This document shows, in pieces, positions 1 through 4,973 of a DNA stretch of 5,044 nt. The DNA lies in contig JANOXC010000047.1 in the NCBI GenBank assembly GCA_031418215.1, positions 1 to 5,044 of the forward strand, given 5' to 3'. Numbering within the stretch: the stretch's first letter is position 1; every line of letters starts with the position of its first letter. The position numbers and the translations under genes were made by a program. Source of the stretch: JANOXC01 sp031418215. Lineage in GTDB: Bacteria; Bacteroidota; Bacteroidia; AKYH767-A; OLB10. The notes under the pieces are model-generated. The model had not been told where the DNA came from. It worked only from the letters and a program-made list of their open reading frames with translations, and ran no database searches.

Positions 1-128
1 GTTGGGGAGAAAGCTTCTCCTTTGCCCTGGTTATCAACCGGGGCATCGGTTATTATTTTTTGTCCCGAACTGACATGTGTTGCTTCAGTTCGGAGGTTTC
101 CTAAATAAACAGTACGAATTGTTTCCAT
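1..128 (-). CDS. OsmC-family peroxiredoxin, N-terminal part (cut by left edge)
   Basis: Read on the minus strand from an ATG at 128, this gives 42 complete codons with no stop and runs off the window. It begins METIRTVYLGNLRTEATHVS; residues 27-42 hold the motif TDAPVDNQGKGEAFSP, and the next codon begins AC, so residue 43 is Thr. The TDAP-D--GKGE-FSPTDL pattern is characteristic of the N-terminal half of OsmC/Ohr-type proteins. These are cytoplasmic homodimers of about 135-140 residues that reduce organic hydroperoxides with a pair of cysteines, and are often induced by stress. The catalytic cysteines lie further along and are not in this window, so activity cannot be judged. The start is supported by a TAnnTTTG promoter element only a few bases upstream. 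The gene is divergent from the secreted-protein gene that starts at 249. Subfamily (OsmC, Ohr or YhfA-like) is unresolved. Confidence 0.85.
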   Translation of the reverse strand, partial: METIRTVYLGNLRTEATHVSSGQKIITDAPVDNQGKGEAFSP

Positions 129-132
129 TTTC

Positions 133-140
133 CAAAGATA
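133..140 (-). promoter_or_regulatory. Bacteroidota-type -7 element for the osmC-like gene
   Basis: The minus strand reads TATCTTTG here, a full match to the TAnnTTTG element of Bacteroidota primary-sigma promoters. It ends 4 nt before the ATG at 128, so the transcript would have almost no leader. No TTTG box is found at the usual 19 nt upstream spacing, so the upstream element is degenerate or absent. Confidence 0.5.
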
Positions 141-176
141 ATGAGTGGTTAGTTAATTAAGTTCAGAAGAATTGAC

Positions 177-194
177 AAATACATGATTGTATTT
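177..194. promoter_or_regulatory. Perfect inverted repeat, candidate operator between divergent genes
   Basis: AAATACA, a 4-nt spacer TGAT, then TGTATTT form an 18-bp dyad with perfect 7-bp arms. It sits between the two divergent promoter elements (133-140 minus and 232-239 plus), where a dimeric repressor or activator could affect both genes. No T-tract follows, so it is not a terminator. A short AT-rich dyad can arise by chance, so the operator role is inference. Confidence 0.35.
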
Positions 195-231
195 TATCGA
201 TGCATTAGTTCATTACAACTGAATTAATTCA

Positions 232-239
232 TAGTTTTG
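232..239 (+). promoter_or_regulatory. Bacteroidota-type -7 element for the secreted-protein gene
   Basis: TAGTTTTG matches TAnnTTTG and lies 9 nt before the ATG at 249. Nothing resembling TTTG occurs 17-21 nt upstream, so only half of the promoter is recognisable. If it is used, the leader is only a few bases long. It also argues against a TTG start at 237, because that codon would lie inside the promoter element. Confidence 0.45.
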
Positions 240-248
240 TACATAATA

Positions 249-1007
249 ATGAAATTTCCATCTTTAATTTTACTTTTTCTTATATCTGTTGCTTCATTTG
301 CACAGGATACTTCCCGTACAGCAAACGATGATGTGACCATTCTTTATAGAAATGAGGCTGAAGGTGGAATTATTCTTCACTCAAATGGTTTGGGACTTAC
401 GTTTAAAAGAGGCTGGCATCAGACGGGATATAAAAAAAAGATGCTTGATATCGACTTTGTTTCACTCAGGGACCCAAAGCAGTATAAGCTTGCCAATCCA
501 TATTACCCTGATTCAAAGCCGTACTTTTTCGGAAAATTAAATTTCGCTTATATCCTTCGAACAGGTTTCGGGAAACAGAATATTATTTTCGGTAAAGGTG
601 AACGAAGCGGAGTTGAAGTAAGATTTAATTATTATGGAGGCCTCTCACTTGGTATAACAAAGCCTGTTTTCCTGGATATTTTAATTGATAACCCAGTTGA
701 CTCGATGACTAAAGTGGTTGAAACAAGACGATATGATCCAAATGATCCTGTGCAGCAAATACAGGAAAATATTTATGGTCCGGGACCTTATTTCCAGGGT
801 TTAGATCAACTTTCAATTTATCCCGGCGCTTATGGTAAATTGGCATTGTCCTTTGAATATTCCGGCTGGCAGCAAAAAGTTACAGCCATTGAAACAGGGG
901 TAACCCTCGATGCTTATGCAAAAGGTCTGCCCATAATGGCAAACGATAAGAAGAATAATTTTTTCTTTAATTTTTATGTTTCACTAATATGGGGATCTAA
1001 GTGGTAG
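249..1007 (+). CDS. Secreted, probable outer-membrane beta-barrel protein of unknown function
   Basis: A 252-residue protein that I cannot assign to a named family. Residues 1-18 (MKFPSLILLFLISVASFA) form a clear Sec signal peptide, with likely signal peptidase I cleavage after Ala18, just before Gln19. The mature part has no other hydrophobic helix. It has alternating-pattern, aromatic- and glycine-rich stretches (around residues 36-50, 90-100 and 120-140) and ends VSLIWGSKW, a terminal beta-strand rich in aromatic residues, as expected for an outer-membrane barrel. No lipobox cysteine is present. I chose ATG 249 over an upstream in-frame TTG at 237 because the signal peptide begins naturally at MKFP and the TTG overlaps a promoter element. 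lipA follows 105 bp downstream on the same strand with no obvious terminator between, so cotranscription is possible. Secretion is well supported; the barrel assignment is inference. Confidence 0.8.
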   Translation: MKFPSLILLFLISVASFAQDTSRTANDDVTILYRNEAEGGIILHSNGLGLTFKRGWHQTGYKKKMLDIDFVSLRDPKQYKLANPYYPDSKPYFFGKLNFAYILRTGFGKQNIIFGKGERSGVEVRFNYYGGLSLGITKPVFLDILIDNPVDSMTKVVETRRYDPNDPVQQIQENIYGPGPYFQGLDQLSIYPGAYGKLALSFEYSGWQQKVTAIETGVTLDAYAKGLPIMANDKKNNFFFNFYVSLIWGSKW

Positions 1008-1112
1008 CTTATTTAAAAAAAGGTTATCCGGGTTTCAAAAAAATCTGAAGACCTGATATACTATGGAATTATAAATAATCCCTGAATAACAAACAAACCC
1101 ATCAAGAAATCA

Positions 1113-1982
1113 ATGGAAATGCCCACATCCATTATACCACCCAAAGAAAAGAAACCCTCCTGGCTAAAGGTAAAACTACCTACCGGTAAAGAGTATACCA
1201 AGGTCAGGGAAATCGTTCATGAGCATAAGTTGCATACCATTTGCCAGAGTGGTAATTGTCCGAATATGGGTGAATGTTGGGGTGCCGGTACGGCAACCTT
1301 CATGATACTTGGAAATATCTGTACGCGTTCATGCGGTTTCTGCTCGGTCGCAACCGGTAAACCCGAGGTAGTTGATCCCTTTGAACCCTTAAGAGTGGCA
1401 AAGTCAGTTAAGCTTATGGGGATAAAACATTGTGTGATAACCTGCGTGGACCGGGATGATCTGGAAGATGGTGGCGCCGGAATCTGGGTTCAGACAATTA
1501 GAAAAATCAGGGAATTGTCGCCAGGAACCACCATGGAAACACTCATTGGTGATTTTCAAGGTCGTTGGGAAAATATTCAACAGGTAATAAACGAAGCACC
1601 AGAAATTATTTCACATAATCTCGAAACAGTCCGGCGCCTGACCAAACTGGTTCGCGTACAGGCGAAATACGATCGCAGCCTTGAAGTACTGAAAAAAGTA
1701 AGTGATTCCGGTATTGCAACTAAATCAGGCATTATGCTGGGGTTAGGGGAAACAAGAGATGAAATCCTCGAAGCAATGGATGACCTTCGAAAATCAAATG
1801 TATCTATTCTCACACTCGGACAATATTTACAGCCCACCAAAGAACATTTACCGGTTGTTGAATTTATTACACCTGATACATTTTCTGAATATAAAATGAT
1901 CGGTCTTGAAAAAGGTTTTCGATATGTTGAAAGTGGTCCATTGGTTCGGTCAAGTTATCATGCGGAGAAGCATCTTTTGTAG
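1113..1982 (+). CDS. lipA: Lipoyl synthase (radical SAM sulfur insertion)
   Basis: LipA inserts two sulfur atoms at C6 and C8 of protein-bound octanoyl groups, making the lipoyl cofactor of pyruvate and 2-oxoglutarate dehydrogenases and the glycine cleavage H protein. It acts in the cytoplasm. The 289-residue length is normal for the family. Both iron-sulfur sites are complete: the auxiliary-cluster cysteines C44, C49 and C55 (C-x4-C-x5-C), and the radical SAM triad C70, C74, C77 (C-x3-C-x2-C). Other family signatures are VDRDDLEDGGA (112-122), HNLETV (168-173), GIMLGLGE (206-213), GQYLQPT (236-242) and the C-terminal RSSYHAE (279-285), which carries the serine ligand of the auxiliary cluster. 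The starts at 1113 and 1119 (Met1, Met3) cannot be separated. No TAnnTTTG element is visible in the 105-bp upstream gap, so it may be read from the promoter before 249. lipB is not in the window. The product is certain by motif. Confidence 0.97.
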   Translation: MEMPTSIIPPKEKKPSWLKVKLPTGKEYTKVREIVHEHKLHTICQSGNCPNMGECWGAGTATFMILGNICTRSCGFCSVATGKPEVVDPFEPLRVAKSVKLMGIKHCVITCVDRDDLEDGGAGIWVQTIRKIRELSPGTTMETLIGDFQGRWENIQQVINEAPEIISHNLETVRRLTKLVRVQAKYDRSLEVLKKVSDSGIATKSGIMLGLGETRDEILEAMDDLRKSNVSILTLGQYLQPTKEHLPVVEFITPDTFSEYKMIGLEKGFRYVESGPLVRSSYHAEKHLL

Positions 1983-2033
1983 TTATTCGTTTTTAAGCAT
2001 CTGTTAAATAGTATGCGTGTAGTTTCCTATGTA

Positions 2034-2041
2034 TATCTTTG
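2034..2041 (+). promoter_or_regulatory. Bacteroidota-type -7 element for the GAPDH gene
   Basis: TATCTTTG is an exact TAnnTTTG match located 18 nt before the ATG at 2060 and followed by C, as is common. The expected TTTG box 19 nt further upstream is not present (GTAT at 2011-2014). The position between lipA and the GAPDH gene suggests GAPDH has its own transcription start in addition to any read-through from lipA. Confidence 0.55.
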
Positions 2042-2059
2042 CACGCTTTAAAATAAAAC

Positions 2060-3064
2060 ATGAAGAAATTACGAATAGCAATTAATGGTTTCGGAAGGAT
2101 CGGTCGGATGACTACCCGGGTGCTTCTAAAAAACAATAATGCAGAGCTGGTTGCCATCAATGATCTCACCGACAATGCAACGCTTGCACATCTTTTTAAA
2201 TACGATTCCATACATGGCAGATTCGATGGAGTAGTTTCGTCAGACGAAAGCCATCTCATCTTTAATAATATTCCGGTGAAATGTTTGTCGGAACCGGATC
2301 CCACAAAACTTCCATGGAAGAATCTTGAAATAGATGTTTTGCTTGAGTGTACAGGAAGGTTTAACGATGCGGCCGGAGCTCAGTTGCATATAAATTCAGG
2401 GGCAAAAAAAGTAATCTTATCAGCGCCTACCAAGGGCAAGAAAGACATGAAGAGCATTGTGTTAGGCGTAAATGATGACACCTTGAATAGCGATGATAAA
2501 ATTGTTTCAAATGCATCCTGCACGACAAACAATGCAGCTCCCATGTTAAAAATATTGGATGATAACTGGGGGATTGAAACAGCATTTGTGACAACGGTAC
2601 ACTCTTATACAGGAGATCAGAATCTTCAGGATGCTCCGCATAAGGATTTACGACGGGCACGAGCAGCAGCATTATCTATTATTCCGACCACAACAGGAGC
2701 CGCAAAGGCTTTAGGGGAAGTTTTACCGCATTTAAACGGTAAACTTGGCGGTGCCGGAGTTCGCGTCCCTTCTCCTGATGGCTCTTTAACCGATATTACC
2801 TGTGTTTTGAAAAAAACAGCGAGTCGCGAGGAAATAAATGAAGCATTTAAATTGATGGCCGAAACTAAAATGCTGGGCATTTTAGAGTTTACATCGGATC
2901 CCATCGTTTCAGCGGATATCGTAGGAAATACAAGCTCCTGCATATTTGATTCAGAATTAACCACGGTTTTGGGAAATATGGTTAAAATAGTGGGATGGTA
3001 TGATAATGAAATTGGATATAGCAACAGATTGGCAGAACTAGCTAATATTTTAGGTCGGCTATAA
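2060..3064 (+). CDS. gap: Type I glyceraldehyde-3-phosphate dehydrogenase, probably NAD-dependent
   Basis: The enzyme oxidises and phosphorylates glyceraldehyde 3-phosphate to 1,3-bisphosphoglycerate in glycolysis, as a cytoplasmic homotetramer. The 334-residue length is typical. The Rossmann motif NGFGRIGR spans residues 9-16. Asp35 in INDLTD is the acidic residue that binds the adenosine ribose of NAD and disfavours NADP. The catalytic motif SCTTN (153-157) carries nucleophile Cys154, and His181 in TVHSYTGDQ is its base. Arg235 in VRVP is the expected phosphate-binding arginine, and the end of the catalytic domain has GWYDNEIGYS (312-321). At the positions equivalent to Bacillus Leu187-Pro188 it has Ala192-Pro193, which together with Asp35 still favours NAD. 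The ATG at 2060 begins directly at MKKLRIAINGFG, the family's usual N-terminus. It follows lipA by 77 bp and has its own -7 element. Whether this is the glycolytic or a gluconeogenic isozyme cannot be told from one copy. Confidence 0.97.
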   Translation: MKKLRIAINGFGRIGRMTTRVLLKNNNAELVAINDLTDNATLAHLFKYDSIHGRFDGVVSSDESHLIFNNIPVKCLSEPDPTKLPWKNLEIDVLLECTGRFNDAAGAQLHINSGAKKVILSAPTKGKKDMKSIVLGVNDDTLNSDDKIVSNASCTTNNAAPMLKILDDNWGIETAFVTTVHSYTGDQNLQDAPHKDLRRARAAALSIIPTTTGAAKALGEVLPHLNGKLGGAGVRVPSPDGSLTDITCVLKKTASREEINEAFKLMAETKMLGILEFTSDPIVSADIVGNTSSCIFDSELTTVLGNMVKIVGWYDNEIGYSNRLAELANILGRL

Positions 3065-3371
3065 TTTTAATTTAACAAAAATTTAATATTTGGGAATATG
3101 GGTTTTTCCATCAAGAGAATATATTTAAATAGTTAAATATCAATTATTTATATAGTTATCCACGTTTTAAACAATGAGTGGTTAATGAAATTTAAAACAT
3201 TTACATTTTATTAAGCAATTAATTCATTTCAGAATCGTTTCTTTGAACACGTAGTTTAAAAATAGTATTTACTACCTGATACAATTACCCATTATTATTA
3301 ATGGTACGATTATTGAAAATGAGTTTAAATACTTTAATAAATTACCCGTAACCCTCTAATCAATACCCATT
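3065..3371. other. AT-rich intergenic spacer
   Basis: No plausible gene is visible on either strand. By hand count 65 of the 300 bases from 3061 to 3360 are G or C, about 78% A+T. There is no convincing hairpin-plus-T-tract terminator for the GAPDH gene. The spacer contains a 9-mer TTATCCACG at 3156-3164 that differs from the DnaA-box consensus only at the last base. It also has a weak promoter-like pair (TTTG at 3242-3245, TAGTATTT at 3263-3270, 17-nt spacing) and the inverted repeat at 3286-3306. Promoter and leader of the small gene at 3372 are presumably in here. Confidence 0.6.
3286..3306 (+). repeat. Inverted repeat in the leader region of the small basic gene
   Basis: ATTA/TAAT and CC/GG arms with a TTAT loop give 6 perfect pairs (CCATTA at 3289-3294, TAATGG at 3299-3304). 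Two more outer pairs (TA/TA) form if C3288 is bulged. The left arm, TACCCATTAT, recurs as a direct repeat at 3364-3373, overlapping the start codon of the small gene, and TACCC appears again at 3343-3347. It could be an operator or a leader hairpin; chance is not excluded in such AT-rich DNA. Confidence 0.3.
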
Positions 3372-3539
3372 ATGCTTAACAATTCGAAACGTAAAGCCAA
3401 AATTGTAAAACAACCCATTAGTGACAGTGCAACAAGAATTAAAGTTCAGTTGGATCATAAAACGATGATGGTTGTACACAGTATGTCAGCTTTCAAGATG
3501 TGGAAAAAGCGCTATCCGCTAGCAAGAGTCATTGCCTGA
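3372..3539 (+). CDS. Small, very basic protein of unknown function (55 aa)
   Basis: The frame opens at ATG 3372 (MLNNSKRKAKIVKQP...) and ends at TGA 3537-3539. It has 13 Lys/Arg against 2 Asp and no Glu, so it is strongly basic. The first 13 residues are a lysine-rich tail, the middle (RIKVQLDHKTMMVVHS, 22-37) looks like a beta-hairpin, and the end has the pattern AFKMWKKRYPLARVI (40-54). There is no signal peptide, transmembrane segment or cysteine. I do not recognise a named family; the charge would suit nucleic-acid or ribosome binding, but that is inference. It is supported as a real gene by its compact fold-like sequence, by an intrinsic terminator 39 bp after the stop, and by its occupying otherwise empty DNA before the tRNA operon. 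An internal start at Met32 or Met33 is unlikely because it would remove most of the protein. Confidence 0.65.
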   Translation: MLNNSKRKAKIVKQPISDSATRIKVQLDHKTMMVVHSMSAFKMWKKRYPLARVIA

Positions 3540-3577
3540 TCAATCCTCTTTCCTTATTATTTGATATAAAATTTATT

Positions 3578-3608
3578 AAGGTCACCTTTTGGGGGCCTTT
3601 TTTATTTT
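3578..3608 (+). terminator. Intrinsic terminator after the small basic gene
   Basis: AAGGTCACC (3578-3586), loop TTTT, then GGGGGCCTT (3591-3599) pair over 9 positions, with one A/G mismatch and one G-T pair. The stem is followed by TTTTATTTT. It lies 39 bp after the stop at 3539 and 20 bp before the tRNA promoter, so it insulates the tRNA-tuf operon from upstream transcription. Confidence 0.8.
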
Positions 3609-3627
3609 AAAATATTTTGAATTAGAA

Positions 3628-3658
3628 TTTGTAATTCAATTCCCGTTTTCTACATTTG
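3628..3658 (+). promoter_or_regulatory. Consensus Bacteroidota promoter of the tRNA-tuf operon
   Basis: TTTG at 3628-3631, a spacer of exactly 19 nt, then TACATTTG at 3651-3658 match both halves of the TTTG-N19-TAnnTTTG consensus. This is the only complete two-part match in the window, fitting the high expression required of tRNA and EF-Tu genes. Transcription would start around 3663-3666, about 43 nt before the first tRNA. Confidence 0.8.
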
Positions 3659-3707
3659 CAATCCCTTTTTTGGAGGGTAGTGTGTTCCTTGAAATTCGTC
3701 TAAAAAT

Positions 3708-3784
3708 GCCGATGTAGCTCAGTTGGCCAGAGCTACTGATTTGTAATCAGTGGGTCGGGGGTTCGAATCCCTCCATCGGCTCCA
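3708..3784 (+). tRNA. tRNA-Thr(TGT)
   Basis: The acceptor stem GCCGATG (3708-3714) pairs with CATCGGC (3774-3780), with discriminator T3781 and an encoded CCA at 3782-3784. The anticodon stem ACTGA/TCAGT encloses the loop TTTGTAA, with anticodon TGT at 3742-3744, reading ACA and other ACN threonine codons. The T arm is GGGGG-TTCGAAT-CCCTC. It is the first of four tRNA genes. It is the only one of the four followed by CCA, which may be coincidental. Confidence 0.97.
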
Positions 3785-3812
3785 GTTTTACTGGTTTTAG
3801 ATTATTTGAGAA

Positions 3813-3893
3813 GGGGAGATACCAGAGTGGCCAAATGGGACGGACTGTAAATCCGTTGCGAAAGCTTCGAAGGTTCGAATCCTTCTCTCCCCA
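3813..3893 (+). tRNA. tRNA-Tyr(GTA)
   Basis: The acceptor GGGGAGA (3813-3819) pairs with TCTCCCC (3886-3892), with discriminator A3893. The anticodon stem ACGGA/TCCGT holds the loop CTGTAAA, with GTA at 3847-3849. The long variable arm (TGCGAAAGCTTC) is the class II form expected of bacterial tRNA-Tyr. The T arm is GAAGG-TTCGAAT-CCTTC. CCA is not encoded and must be added by the CCA-adding enzyme. Confidence 0.97.
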
Positions 3894-3904
3894 CTCTGAA
3901 GTTG

Positions 3905-3941
3905 TGGTTTGGACAGGATTATAACCTCCAGGCCAAAACCA
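3905..3941 (+). repeat. Stem-forming sequence between tRNA-Tyr and tRNA-Gly
   Basis: TGGTTTGG (3905-3912) can pair with CCAAAACCA (3933-3941) with one bulged A, and AGG/CCT (3915-3917 with 3925-3927) form a smaller inner stem. There is no T-tract, so it is not a terminator. It could be a spacer structure in the tRNA precursor that influences RNase processing; this is inference. Confidence 0.35.
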
Positions 3942-3946
3942 TATTA

Positions 3947-4019
3947 GCGGAAGTAGCTCATTTGGTAGAGCATCAGCCTTCCAAGCTGAGGGTGGCGGGT
4001 TCGAGCCCCGTCTTCCGCT
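3947..4019 (+). tRNA. tRNA-Gly(TCC)
   Basis: The acceptor GCGGAAG (3947-3953) pairs with CTTCCGC (4012-4018), with discriminator T4019. The anticodon stem TCAGC/GCTGA encloses CTTCCAA, with TCC at 3980-3982, reading GGA/GGG glycine codons. The T arm GCGGG-TTCGAGC-CCCGT is intact. CCA is not encoded. It is the third member of the tRNA-tuf transcript. Confidence 0.97.
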
Positions 4020-4048
4020 CGAAAAGTCAGAAGTCAATGACCTAAAAA

Positions 4049-4121
4049 GCCAATGTAGCTCAGTCGGTAGAGCACATCCATGGTAAGGATGAGGTCACCA
4101 GTTCGATCCTGGTCATTGGCT
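4049..4121 (+). tRNA. tRNA-Thr(GGT)
   Basis: The acceptor GCCAATG (4049-4055) pairs with CATTGGC (4114-4120), with discriminator T4121. The anticodon stem CATCC/GGATG encloses ATGGTAA, with GGT at 4082-4084, reading ACC/ACU. The T arm is ACCAG-TTCGATC-CTGGT. CCA is not encoded. It is the last tRNA before tuf; the 111-bp gap between them has no convincing terminator or TAnnTTTG promoter, only a weak 6-pair hairpin at about 4128-4146 followed by a short T run. Confidence 0.97.
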
Positions 4122-4232
4122 CGAACACGAGTACCGAAGTATTTTTGATAGTTTAAGTAATGTGTTTCAATAATAATAGTACCTTATAACCAATTAACCA
4201 TAAAATAAATTAACCTCTAATATCATATTGCA

Positions 4233-4973
4233 ATGGCAAAAGAAAAATTCGATCGTTCCAAACCACACGTAAACATTGGAACTATAGGTCACGTAGATCA
4301 CGGTAAAACAACTTTAACAGCAGCAATTACTACTGTACTCGCTGAAAAAGGATGGGCAGAAACTCGTTCATTCGATTCAATTGATAACGCTCCGGAAGAA
4401 AAAGAGCGTGGTATTACCATTAATACTGCTCACGTGGAGTATCAGACGGCTAACCGTCACTATGCTCACGTTGATTGTCCCGGTCACGCTGATTATGTAA
4501 AGAACATGGTTACCGGTGCTGCCCAAATGGACGGTGCTATTCTTGTCGTTGCCGCAACAGATGGTCCGATGCCTCAAACTCGTGAGCACATCCTTCTTGC
4601 TCGTCAGGTTGGTGTTCCTAAAATCGTTGTGTTCATGAATAAAGTGGATATGGTTGATGATCCTGAATTATTGGATCTTGTTGAAATGGAAATTCGTGAT
4701 CTTTTAAGTTTCTATCAATTTGATGGTGTTAACACTCCGGTTATTCGTGGTTCTGCACTTGGTGGTTTGAATAAAGATCCAAAATGGGTAGATGCAATCA
4801 TGGAATTAATGAATGCTGTTGATACATTTATTCCAATTCCTCCACGTGAAATTGACAAACCTTTCCTTATGCCTGTTGAAGACGTATTCTCAATCACCGG
4901 TCGTGGTACTGTTGCAACCGGTCGTATCGAGAGTGGTGTAAACAAAACACGTGATGATGTGTATATTATTTGA
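4233..4973 (+). CDS. tuf: Elongation factor Tu, interrupted by an in-frame TGA near the window end
   Basis: EF-Tu delivers aminoacyl-tRNA to the ribosome as a GTP complex; full-length bacterial EF-Tu is about 395 residues. The frame from ATG 4233 gives 246 residues covering the whole GTPase domain and the start of domain 2. GTP motifs are complete: P-loop GHVDHGKT (19-26), switch I ERGITIN (58-64), DCPGH (81-85, with catalytic His85), NKVD (136-139) and SAL (174-176). Domain 2 begins around residues 205-215 and includes VFSITGRGTVATGRIE (218-233). From about residue 237 the match to the family fails (R240 where Gly and Y244 where an acidic residue are usual), and TGA at 4971-4973 stands where Gly is expected. 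EF-Tu-like sequence resumes downstream in the same frame, so the stop is probably a sequencing or assembly error near a sequence end. The gene follows the tRNA cluster, with which it is likely cotranscribed. Confidence 0.93.
   Translation: MAKEKFDRSKPHVNIGTIGHVDHGKTTLTAAITTVLAEKGWAETRSFDSIDNAPEEKERGITINTAHVEYQTANRHYAHVDCPGHADYVKNMVTGAAQMDGAILVVAATDGPMPQTREHILLARQVGVPKIVVFMNKVDMVDDPELLDLVEMEIRDLLSFYQFDGVNTPVIRGSALGGLNKDPKWVDAIMELMNAVDTFIPIPPREIDKPFLMPVEDVFSITGRGTVATGRIESGVNKTRDDVYII

Noticed and set aside
140..151. 12-bp sequence AATGAGTGGTTA repeated exactly at 3173-3184
   Set aside because: About one 12-bp match is expected by chance within a window of this size and composition, and neither flank is conserved between the two copies.
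352..540. 62-codon plus-strand open frame overlapping the secreted-protein gene
   Set aside because: It lies fully inside the 249-1007 gene in another frame, with no signal, domain or start context of its own.
1008..1112. Possible hairpin GGAATTAT/ATAATCC or promoter before lipA
   Set aside because: The arms need a bulge and leave almost no loop, no T-tract follows, and no TAnnTTTG element is present.
2626..3024. 132-codon minus-strand open frame inside the GAPDH gene
   Set aside because: It is entirely antisense to a canonical GAPDH with all catalytic residues. It has no promoter, no recognisable domain and a composition typical of a shadow frame. The smaller antisense frames in the gap, lipA and tuf genes are rejected for the same reason.
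3077..3110. Possible terminator after the GAPDH gene (GGGAA...TTTTCC near 3092-3109)
   Set aside because: Only 4-5 pairs form, and no T-tract follows the stem.
3747..4037. 96-codon minus-strand open frame across the tRNA cluster (contains GEKDSNLRSFRNGF and MEGFEPPTH)
   Set aside because: It is the antisense of four clear tRNA genes. Strings such as GFEPPTH and KDSNLR are well-known artefacts of translating tRNA genes in reverse.
4971..4973. TGA in tuf as a recoded selenocysteine or a programmed frameshift
   Set aside because: EF-Tu has no selenocysteine at this position, no SECIS-like hairpin is evident immediately downstream, and the surrounding substitutions point to sequence error.
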